A stretch of DNA of 64,000 nt from ZC4RG19 sp017577565 (GTDB taxonomy: Bacteria; Actinomycetota; Acidimicrobiia; Acidimicrobiales; VFJN01), in NCBI GenBank assembly GCA_047459075.1, contig VSCH01000002.1, positions 71,335-135,334 of the forward strand, written 5' to 3'. Below are positions 28,629 to 35,081 of the stretch, in pieces. Both the position numbers and the translations under genes were made by a program. The notes beneath the pieces are model-generated. The model searched no databases, was not told where the DNA came from, and saw only the letters and a program-made list of their open reading frames with translations. Every line of letters starts with the position of its first letter. Position 1 is the first letter of the stretch.

Positions 28629-28674
28629 CGCATCCGCGGGTGAATCACAGGCGTGTGATCCCGGGCCGACACTA
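28629..28674 (-). promoter_or_regulatory. dnaE promoter and structured leader dyad
   Basis: On the minus strand TAGTGT (28674-28669) is a -10; transcription would start near 28662. A dyad with arms ATCACA and TGTGAT (28644-28659, 4-bp centre) then lies within the first 20 nt. It is flanked by CGGCCCG and CGGGCCG arms that can enclose it in a larger stem. It may act as an operator just downstream of the start point, or as an RNA hairpin. Confidence 0.45.
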
Positions 28675-28702
28675 GCCGCCCGGGGCGGGGTGCGGCGCGC
28701 CC

Positions 28703-30538
28703 CTACCACCCCGGCTCGCCGTCGTCGCCGTCCGGGCCGATGAGCGCGTCCCAGATCTGGGCCATCGCCGGGTCGTCGTCCGGGGCGGTCAGCGAGGCGC
28801 TCTCGAGGTGCCGCAGCGGCAGGCCCCGGCTCGACAGGTAGCCGCCGATGCCGAGGCGCAGGCGCCGCTCGAGCACCTGGGCGCCGGCCCGGTCGGTGTC
28901 GGGCAGCACGACGGCGAACCAGTGCTGCGTCTGGTCGGGGACGTGGACGAGGTGGTCGACGATGCCGCCGGCCACGAACTGGTAGCCGAGCTCGCGCAGC
29001 AGCGCGACCTGCCGCCGGTACGGGAGCTGGGCCAGCGGGCCGTCCGGCACCTGGACCAGGACCAGCGAGAACTGCTGGCCGGTCCGCCGGCTCCGGGCCC
29101 GCTCGGCGCTCAGCCGGTCGCGCAGGAAGCGCGCGGTCCACAGGCCGGTCTCGGGGTCGACCGCCGGCAGGTCCGAGGCCCGGCCGCCCCCGTCGCCGGC
29201 GGCCGGGGCGTGGGTGTCGGTCCCGGACCAGGTGCCGTCCGGCGACGACCACGGGTCGCCGGCCGGGGCCCGGTTGGCGGCGGGGTCGTCCCAGACCGGC
29301 CCCGGACCGGGCGCGGGCGGGGGCCAGCCGCCGGGGTCCGGCGCGCCCCAGCCGCCCGCCGGCCCACCGGGCGGGGCGGGGGGCGCCCAGTCGGCCGGGC
29401 CGCCGCCCTCGGGGCCGTAGCCCTCGGGGCCGGGCCAGCCGCCCTGCTGGCCGGGCGCCTGCTCGTACGGCGCCCACGCGCCCGGCGGCGCACCGGCGGG
29501 GTCCTCGTGCCCCCACCCCGGCTCGCCGTCGGGCTGCTGCTCCTCCTGCGGTGCCCACGCGCCCGGCTGCCAGCCGGGCCCCTGCTCCTGCTCGGGCCCC
29601 CACCCCGGCTCGCCGTACGGCTGCTGCTCCTGCGGCGGCCAGCCGTCGTGCTGCCAGTCGGGGGCCTGCTCCTGCGGCGGCGCCCACGCGCCCGGCCGGC
29701 CGTCCGGCGGCGGGCCCCCGGGCGCCCACGGGTCGGCCGGGGCGCCGCCCGACCCCTCGTCGGCGTGCTCGTCACCGCCCCACCCGGGGCCGGACGGCCC
29801 CGGCGGGCCCTCGGGCGGCCGGGGCGGCGGCCAGTCCTGCCAGCTCGGCCCGCCGGCCGGCGGGGCAGGCGACGCCTGACCGGGACCGGCGGGCGCCTGC
29901 CACGTGTCGTCCCAGGCCGGCTCCCCCGGTGCGTCGGACGGCTCGCCCCACGGCTCGCGGCCGTGCTCGGGCGGCCAGGTGTTGGACATGACGGTCATGG
30001 TCGGGTCGTCTCCATAGCCTGCCGAGTGGACCGGCCGGGGACCGCCGGTCGCCCCCACGCCGGCCAGCACGGGTTCGCGCCGGCGGGGTGGGGCCTGACG
30101 GGTCGCACGCGCCGGCCGCGGGCGGCGCCCCTGGCCGGCGGCGGGCCGCTCGCGGGTGGCGGCCGCCCCGTCGGTGGCGGGCACCAGCGCCCGGGCCCGG
30201 TGCCCGGCGTGGGCGGCGACGCCGTAGGCGACGGCCCGGGTCACCACCAGCGCGGCGGCCTGCGGTGCCCCCGCGTCGGCCAGGTCGGCCCGGCGCAGCG
30301 CGACGTAGGCGGCGGTGGCCAGCACCGCCGCCCCGTACCCCGCCGGCCGGCCGCCGAGGAACCCGGCGGCGAAGACCGGCAGGAAGAGCACGGTCGCGGC
30401 GACCTCGCCGCTGGTGACGCCGGCGAGCACGAGGGCGACGGCGACCGCGACGACGATCGCCGCGGCACCACCCAGCAGCGCGATGCGCACGCTCCCAGCA
30501 CCCCAGTCGGCGGACCGGCCACTCGTGCCCTGCCCCAT
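28703..30538 (-). CDS. Membrane protein with Trp/Gln/Pro-rich linker and degenerate GGDEF-like domain
   Basis: A 611-residue protein in three parts. Residues about 15-110 hold four membrane helices (IALLGGAAAIVVAVAVALVL, VLFLPVFAAGFLGGRP and others). Residues about 185-450 are disordered, rich in Pro, Gly, Gln and about 23 Trp, with imperfect repeats around PGAWAP, PQEQ and GEPGWG. The C-terminus resembles the start of a GGDEF domain: DPETGLWTARFLRDRLSAERARSRRTGQQFSLVLVQV. It has no GGDEF signature loop, so cyclic-di-GMP synthesis is unlikely. The ATG at 30538 follows TAGGCT by 7 nt. The function is unknown; a sensory or scaffold role is a guess. Confidence 0.75.
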   Translation of the reverse strand: MGQGTSGRSADWGAGSVRIALLGGAAAIVVAVAVALVLAGVTSGEVAATVLFLPVFAAGFLGGRPAGYGAAVLATAAYVALRRADLADAGAPQAAALVVTRAVAYGVAAHAGHRARALVPATDGAAATRERPAAGQGRRPRPARATRQAPPRRREPVLAGVGATGGPRPVHSAGYGDDPTMTVMSNTWPPEHGREPWGEPSDAPGEPAWDDTWQAPAGPGQASPAPPAGGPSWQDWPPPRPPEGPPGPSGPGWGGDEHADEGSGGAPADPWAPGGPPPDGRPGAWAPPQEQAPDWQHDGWPPQEQQPYGEPGWGPEQEQGPGWQPGAWAPQEEQQPDGEPGWGHEDPAGAPPGAWAPYEQAPGQQGGWPGPEGYGPEGGGPADWAPPAPPGGPAGGWGAPDPGGWPPPAPGPGPVWDDPAANRAPAGDPWSSPDGTWSGTDTHAPAAGDGGGRASDLPAVDPETGLWTARFLRDRLSAERARSRRTGQQFSLVLVQVPDGPLAQLPYRRQVALLRELGYQFVAGGIVDHLVHVPDQTQHWFAVVLPDTDRAGAQVLERRLRLGIGGYLSSRGLPLRHLESASLTAPDDDPAMAQIWDALIGPDGDDGEPGW

Positions 30539-30637
30539 CGAGCCAAGCCTACGGGGCGGCCTGTCGGGCTGTCGCCCCTGTTCACGAGGGGTGACGCAGC
30601 CGCTACGCAGCGCTCGCGGCGGCCCGGCCGGCGCGGG

Positions 30638-31180
30638 TCAGAGGTAGGTGCCGGGTCGGGCCTCGGCGTCGGACCCGGGCGGGCGACCACCGGGCGGCAG
30701 GCGCCGGCGCATGTCCTCGAGCTGCTGGCGGGCGGCCATCTGCTGGGCGAACAGCGTCGCCTGGATGCCGTGGAAGAGCCCCTCCAGCCAGCCGACCAGC
30801 TGGGCCTTGGCGATGCGGAGCTCGGCGCCGCTCGGCGCCTCCGGGCCGGCGAACGGGTGGGCGAGCCGCCGCAGCTCCTCCTGCAGGTCGGGCGACAGGG
30901 CCGAGGCCAGCTCGCTGACCGACGTCTCGTAGATCTCGCGGAGCCGGTCGCGGCTGGGCTCGTCCAGGGTGTCGTCGGACTGCCGCACCTCCTCGAGGAG
31001 CAGCTTGACCATCGACCCGATCCGCATCACCTTGGCCGGGTGCTCGACGGCCTCGGTGGCGGGCGTGTCGCCGCCCGCACCGTCCTTGTCACCGGGGCGC
31101 ACGACCTCCGGGTGCTCGACCTGCGACGCGCCGGGGGCCGGTGCCGGCGCGCCGTGCGGGGTCTCTTCGCCTGACGACAT
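30638..31180 (-). CDS. bpa: Bacterial proteasome activator
   Basis: ATP-independent ring-shaped activator of the 20S proteasome (Bpa/PafE, Rv3780-like, DUF2587). The 180-residue product has a disordered acidic N-terminus (1-45). A helical core follows: MRIGSMVKLLLEEVRQ, RDRLREIYETSVSELASALS and AQLVGWLEGLFHGIQATLFAQQ. The C-terminal tail ends GTYL; the mycobacterial protein ends GQYL, and this tail docks into the proteasome alpha ring. The ATG at 31180 follows CAGGAT by 6 nt. It implies that the genome encodes a 20S proteasome elsewhere. Confidence 0.9.
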   Translation of the reverse strand: MSSGEETPHGAPAPAPGASQVEHPEVVRPGDKDGAGGDTPATEAVEHPAKVMRIGSMVKLLLEEVRQSDDTLDEPSRDRLREIYETSVSELASALSPDLQEELRRLAHPFAGPEAPSGAELRIAKAQLVGWLEGLFHGIQATLFAQQMAARQQLEDMRRRLPPGGRPPGSDAEARPGTYL

Positions 31181-31228
31181 GGGGCCATCCTGCCACGTCC
31201 ACGGGCGTCCCCCACCCTCCCGGGCGGG

Positions 31229-32326
31229 TCAGCGCGCGGTTCCCAGCAGCGGCACCAGCATCTCGGCCGACGTGACCGACCCGTGGCGGCCGACGAGCTC
31301 GTAGGGCCCGGTGTCGAGCGGGTCGTGGAAGGCCACGTCGCGCTTGGCGACGACGGCCACGTCCCCGAGCCGGGACGCCGCCGCCTCGGTGACCACCGGC
31401 CCCAGCCACCGCTCGTCGACCACCTGGTTGCGGGACACGACCCAGGCGTCGTCGCCGTGGTGGGCCCGGGCCGCCTCGAGCAGCTCGGCGGCCCGGCCCG
31501 GCCGGGCGTGCAGCCACCGGAACCGGCCCTCGCCCGACTGCATCGAGCACAGCTCCAGGACCTCGTCGGCCAGGGGCAGCACGTTGGCGCCGACCTCGAC
31601 CTGCCCGTGGTCGGCGGTGATCACCAGGGCGGCACCGGGCCGCAGGACGTCGACCAGCCGGCCGACCGTGTGGTCGACCCACACCAGCTCGGCGTCGTAG
31701 TGCTCGCCGAGCCCGTACTCGTGGGCCACCTTGTCGAGCCCGTCGTAGTAGGCGTAGACGAACGGCTCGGACGACCGGAGCAGCCGGTCGACCTCGGTCA
31801 CCATCGTCGACAGCGTGCGGTAGCCCCAGTAGCGGGCCGGGTCGAGGTGGGCGCCGGTGAAGCCCGACTGCCGGTACTCGGCCCGGGTCACGACCGGCGG
31901 GCGCTCGCCGAGGAACGGCGGCGTCGGCTGCAGCTTCGACGGCGGGATGCTCTGGCGGGCGTCACCGGCCGCGGTCGACCACCGCAGCACGTTCAGCACC
32001 TCGCCGTGCACCGCCATGCGGTAGCCGACGACGCCGTGCTCGCCGGGCGGGAGGCCGGTCGTGAGCGACGTCAGCGCCGTCGCCGTGGTCGAGGGCACGA
32101 CCGTCGTGATCGGCCCGCCGACCATCGCGGCGAGGGTCGGCGTCAGCGAGAGACGGGCCTGGAGCTGCTCCCACCCCAGCCCGTCGACGACGAAGAGCAC
32201 CACCTGCCGGGCGCCGACCGCCGGCTCCGGCAGCCAGTCGGGCGCGTCGTCGGGCGTCGTGAGCAGCGACGGGACGACGTTCGTGATGCAGGGCCCGTCA
32301 TAGTCGGGAAGTACGAGTCGGTCCAC
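31229..32326 (-). CDS. Alkaline phosphatase superfamily protein (nucleotide pyrophosphatase/phosphodiesterase-like)
   Basis: A 365-residue metal-dependent phosphoesterase. The first metal-binding block is VVLFVVDGLGWEQLQ, the nucleophile Thr is in TTVVPSTTATALTSLTTG, and the second metal block is DGLDKVAHEYG with LVITADHGQVEV completing the site. The nucleophile position and EHGVVGYRMAV resemble type-I phosphodiesterases. No signal peptide is seen, so it may be cytosolic. The GTG at 32326 has AGAAGAGG 6 nt upstream. The TAGCGT -10 is 22 nt away, giving a short leader rather than a leaderless start. Confidence 0.82.
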   Translation of the reverse strand: MDRLVLPDYDGPCITNVVPSLLTTPDDAPDWLPEPAVGARQVVLFVVDGLGWEQLQARLSLTPTLAAMVGGPITTVVPSTTATALTSLTTGLPPGEHGVVGYRMAVHGEVLNVLRWSTAAGDARQSIPPSKLQPTPPFLGERPPVVTRAEYRQSGFTGAHLDPARYWGYRTLSTMVTEVDRLLRSSEPFVYAYYDGLDKVAHEYGLGEHYDAELVWVDHTVGRLVDVLRPGAALVITADHGQVEVGANVLPLADEVLELCSMQSGEGRFRWLHARPGRAAELLEAARAHHGDDAWVVSRNQVVDERWLGPVVTEAAASRLGDVAVVAKRDVAFHDPLDTGPYELVGRHGSVTSAEMLVPLLGTAR

Positions 32327-32421
32327 CTCTGGCCTCTTCTCCGGGCCAACGCTAACCGCCGCGGCACCGGAAGAAACCACACCCCCGGGTCCCGGCCGCC
32401 GGACCCCGTACAGTTGGGCCC

Positions 32422-32883
32422 GTGAAGGTGTCGACCCGAGGTGACTACGCCAGCCGGGCCCTGCTCTCGCTGGCGCTCCACGCCGACGAGAGCGGCCCCA
32501 CCTCGGTGCGCGACATCGCCGAGCGCACGGGCCTGCCGCAGCCCTACCTCGAGCAGATCCTGCTGGCGCTCAAGGGCGCGGGCCTCGTCCGCTCGAAGCG
32601 GGGCGTCGGGGGCGGCTACGTCCTGGCCCGCAAGCCGGCCGACATCACCCTCGGCGACATCGTCAGCGCCGTCGACGGGCCGATCGCCGTGGGCGACTTC
32701 GGCGAGCCCCACCAGGACGGCGCCTGCGACCACGAGGGCCAGTGCGTGCTCCTCGCCATCTGGGGCGCCCTGAGCGAGCACATGCGCCGGCACCTCGACG
32801 CGCTGACCCTCGAGGACATCGCCGAGATGGCCCGGGGCGAGCGCGAGTGGCCCTCCGTCGAGGACGCCGACCGGGCCGGCTGA
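32422..32883 (+). CDS. Rrf2-family transcriptional regulator
   Basis: A 153-residue winged-helix regulator. The N-terminus VKVSTRGDYASRALLSLALH and the recognition region TGLPQPYLEQILLALKGAGLVRSKRGVGGGYVLAR are typical of Rrf2/IscR. Two cysteines, C102 and C108 (C-x5-C), match two of the three iron-sulfur ligands of IscR; the third is absent. The protein may bind a cluster with another ligand or sense redox by thiols. The GTG at 32422 follows TACAGT by 7 nt. Target genes cannot be told; no isc or suf genes are nearby. Confidence 0.88.
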   Translation: MKVSTRGDYASRALLSLALHADESGPTSVRDIAERTGLPQPYLEQILLALKGAGLVRSKRGVGGGYVLARKPADITLGDIVSAVDGPIAVGDFGEPHQDGACDHEGQCVLLAIWGALSEHMRRHLDALTLEDIAEMARGEREWPSVEDADRAG

Positions 32884-32892
32884 GGCCCGGGC

Positions 32893-33819
32893 TCAGCGCA
32901 GCCGGGCCAGCACCGCGGCCAGGTCCTCGGGCAGCGGGGACGTGAAGGCCAGCCGCTCGCCGGTGACCGGGTGGTCGAGGGCGAGGTGCTCGGCGTGCAG
33001 GAACGGGCGGTCGAGCGGCAGCGACTGGCGGTCGCCGCCGTAGCGCCGGTCCCCGACGACGCGGTGACCGATCGAGCCGAGGTGGACGCGGATCTGGTGG
33101 GTCCGGCCGGTCTCCAGGTGGCAGACCAGCTCGCTGACCTCGACGGGGTCGTGGTAGGTGCGCACGACCTCGTAGCGGGTGCGGGCCGGCTTGCCGGTGA
33201 CCGTGACGGCCATGCGGGTGCGGTCGCGGGGGGAGCGCCCGATGGGCGCGTCGATCACCCCGGTGGCCGACGACGGCGTGCCCCACACCAGCGTGCGGTA
33301 GCGGCGCTCGACCTGGCGGCCGGCGAGCAGCCGCACGAGGGCCTCGTGGGCGCGGGGGGTGCGGGCCACGAGCAGCAGGCCCGAGGTTCCCCGGTCGAGG
33401 CGGTGGACGATGCCGGGCCGGTCGGGCTGGCCCACGCCGGCGATCTCCGGGTAGCGGGCGAGCAGGCCGTTGACCAGCGTCCCCTCGGCCCGCCCGGCGC
33501 CCGGGTGGACGACGAGCCCCGCCGGCTTGTCCACCACGACCAGGTCGGCGTCCTCGTACACGACCGGGACCGGCACGGCGGGGTCGGGTGCCGGCCCGGC
33601 GGGGGCGGGGGCGTCGGGGACCGTGATCTCCAGGGTCTCGCCCTCGGCCACCCGGTGCGTGCGCGCGGTGACCGGCCGCCCGTCGACCAGCACGGCGCCG
33701 CCGTCGACCAGCTCGGCCGCCTCCGACCGGCTGCGCCCGGTGACCAGGGCGACGACCCGGTCGAGCCGCTGGCCGTCGAGGGCGCGGGGCACGACCTCCC
33801 GCACGGCGGGGGCCGTCAC
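32893..33819 (-). CDS. rluD: RluA/RluD-family ribosomal large subunit pseudouridine synthase
   Basis: Pseudouridine synthase of 308 residues. An N-terminal S4 RNA-binding domain (LDRVVALVTGRSRSEAAELV) precedes the catalytic domain with VDKPAGLVVHPGAG and the catalytic Asp in HRLDRGTSGLLLVART. GRTHQIRVHLGSIGHRVVGD completes the family motifs. By family it modifies 23S rRNA helix 69 (RluD). The GTG start at 33819 overlaps the lspA stop as GTGA. It is the third gene of a dksA-lspA-rluD operon. Confidence 0.9.
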   Translation of the reverse strand: MTAPAVREVVPRALDGQRLDRVVALVTGRSRSEAAELVDGGAVLVDGRPVTARTHRVAEGETLEITVPDAPAPAGPAPDPAVPVPVVYEDADLVVVDKPAGLVVHPGAGRAEGTLVNGLLARYPEIAGVGQPDRPGIVHRLDRGTSGLLLVARTPRAHEALVRLLAGRQVERRYRTLVWGTPSSATGVIDAPIGRSPRDRTRMAVTVTGKPARTRYEVVRTYHDPVEVSELVCHLETGRTHQIRVHLGSIGHRVVGDRRYGGDRQSLPLDRPFLHAEHLALDHPVTGERLAFTSPLPEDLAAVLARLR

Positions 33820-34439
33820 CGGTCGGCGTCGTCGCCGGAGCCGGCGCCCGGGCCGTCGGGCGGGGGGCCGGGGTCGGCGTCCCGGTCGGCGGTGGCGGCC
33901 GGGGCGCCGGCGTCGCGCCACTGGGCCCCGAAGAGCAGCGCCGCGCCGACGACGATGGCCGAGTCGGCCAGGTTGAACACCGGCCACCACTGCAGGTCGA
34001 CGAAGTCGACGACGCCGCCGCCGAGGAACCCGTCCCCCTCGCGGACGGCGCGGTCGATCAGGTTGCCCAGCGCGCCGCCGAGCACCATGCCCAGCGCGAC
34101 GGCCACGACCGGCCGGGTGGCGTGGCGCCCGGTGCGCAGCAGGACGGCCACCACGATGATCGCCAGCAGCGAGATCAGCGGGCCCCGCCCGTCGGCGAGG
34201 CTGAACGCCGAGCCGTGGTTGGCGACGTAGCGGAGGCGCAGGGAGCCGACCAGCTCGACGACGTGGCCGTCACCCAGGGCGGCGACGGCCCACGCCTTCG
34301 TGGCCTGGTCGAGGGCGAGGGCGACGGCGGCGACCCCGAGCAGCAGCGCCCATCGGGGACGGGGCCGCTCGCCGTCCGGGGTGGTGGCCCCGGCCGCGGG
34401 GACCGCCGTGGCGTCCCGGAGGCGGGGCCGGGTGCTCAC
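33816..34439 (-). CDS. lspA: Lipoprotein signal peptidase (signal peptidase II)
   Basis: Membrane aspartyl protease that cleaves prolipoprotein signal peptides. The 207-residue product has four membrane helices. The two catalytic aspartates are in GGALGNLIDRAVR and WWPVFNLADSAIV, and LRYVANHGSAFSL is conserved. An N-terminal extension of about 30 residues and a C-terminal acidic Pro/Gly tail of about 35 residues are longer than in E. coli. Start and stop overlap the neighbouring genes by 4 bp on both sides. Confidence 0.93.
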   Translation of the reverse strand: MSTRPRLRDATAVPAAGATTPDGERPRPRWALLLGVAAVALALDQATKAWAVAALGDGHVVELVGSLRLRYVANHGSAFSLADGRGPLISLLAIIVVAVLLRTGRHATRPVVAVALGMVLGGALGNLIDRAVREGDGFLGGGVVDFVDLQWWPVFNLADSAIVVGAALLFGAQWRDAGAPAATADRDADPGPPPDGPGAGSGDDADR

Positions 34440-34894
34440 CGCAGGCCGAGACCCCCGCTCTTGCACTTGACGCACAGCGCCGCCTGGGGCAGCGCCTTCA
34501 GGCGCTCCTTGGGGATGGCGGCGCCGCAGTTCTGGCACGTGCCGTAGGTGCCGTCGTGGATGCGGGCGATGGCGGCGTCGATCTCCTCGATGGCGGCGCG
34601 GGCCTGGGCCGAGAGGGCCAGGTCGCGCTCGCGCTCGACGGCCAGGGTGTCGCCCTCGCCGGACTCCTCGTCGAACTGGACGTCGCCGGGCTCGCGGTCC
34701 TCGGTGAGCGAGTCGGCCTCGGCCTGCAGGGACTCGGCCTGGCGCAGGTAGTTCTCCCGCTCGGCCTCGAGCAGCGCCAGCTGGCTGCTGAGGAAGGAGT
34801 CCAGCGTCGCCTTCTTCTTCCTCCCGCCCGTCCGGGAGCCGGTCGCCGTCTTGGTGGCGCCCTTGGCGGGAGCGTCCTTCGTTGCCTTGGGCAT
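34436..34894 (-). CDS. DksA/TraR-family zinc-finger protein
   Basis: A 152-residue protein with a basic N-terminus (MPKATKDAPAKGATKTATGS), a long coiled-coil region (LDSFLSSQLALLEAERENYL onward) and a C-terminal four-cysteine zinc finger, CQNC with ALCVKC. The coiled coil holds Asp and Glu residues where DksA contacts the RNA polymerase secondary channel, so a role in transcription is plausible. Actinobacterial members are poorly studied. The ATG at 34894 has GAGGA about 8 nt upstream. A strong promoter lies just upstream. It heads the operon with lspA and rluD. Confidence 0.82.
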   Translation of the reverse strand: MPKATKDAPAKGATKTATGSRTGGRKKKATLDSFLSSQLALLEAERENYLRQAESLQAEADSLTEDREPGDVQFDEESGEGDTLAVERERDLALSAQARAAIEEIDAAIARIHDGTYGTCQNCGAAIPKERLKALPQAALCVKCKSGGLGLR

Positions 34895-34923
34895 GTCGCC
34901 GTCCTCGGGGGAAAGGGTGCCGG

Positions 34924-34952
34924 ATCGTATGCCGGCTGCCACAGCCGGTCAA
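34924..34952 (-). promoter_or_regulatory. Canonical promoter of the dksA-lspA-rluD operon with dyad in the spacer
   Basis: On the minus strand TTGACC (34952-34947) and TACGAT (34929-34924) are 17 bp apart, a near-consensus sigma70 promoter. Inside the spacer lies a perfect 7-bp inverted repeat (CCGGCTG 34932-34938, CAGCCGG 34942-34948). The leader would be about 25 nt with a Shine-Dalgarno site. Confidence 0.7.
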
Positions 34953-35081
34953 GGGTCCGCCGAAGGATAGGGGGCCGAACGGATGTTTCAACCCCCACCC
35001 CCGGACGGCCCGCGGCACCCGCCCTGACCTGCGCTTTCAACGCGTCGGGCAGTGGCGCCGCCATGCCCTACCCTTGTCGCC

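Noticed and set aside
25002..28643. Long plus-strand open frame (1213 codons) opposite dnaE
   Set aside because: It is the antisense shadow of dnaE, produced by high GC content; its translation has no domain and is dominated by Val, Gly, Leu and Arg.
28644..28659. CRP-type site before dnaE
   Set aside because: The half-sites are in the opposite order (ATCACA...TGTGAT) and the spacing is 4 bp, not the 6 bp of TGTGA-N6-TCACA.
28703..29160. Active diguanylate cyclase domain
   Set aside because: Only the first helices of a GGDEF domain are recognisable; the GGDEF signature loop and metal-binding residues are absent.
25044..29729. dnaE extended to 1561 residues
   Set aside because: The extra N-terminal part is an off-frame reading of the upstream membrane-protein gene; DnaE starts at the PHP domain.
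34895..35081. T-box leader for ileS
   Set aside because: The gap contains the divergent dksA promoter, and a -10 lies 7 nt before the ileS start; no specifier loop or terminator hairpin is visible.
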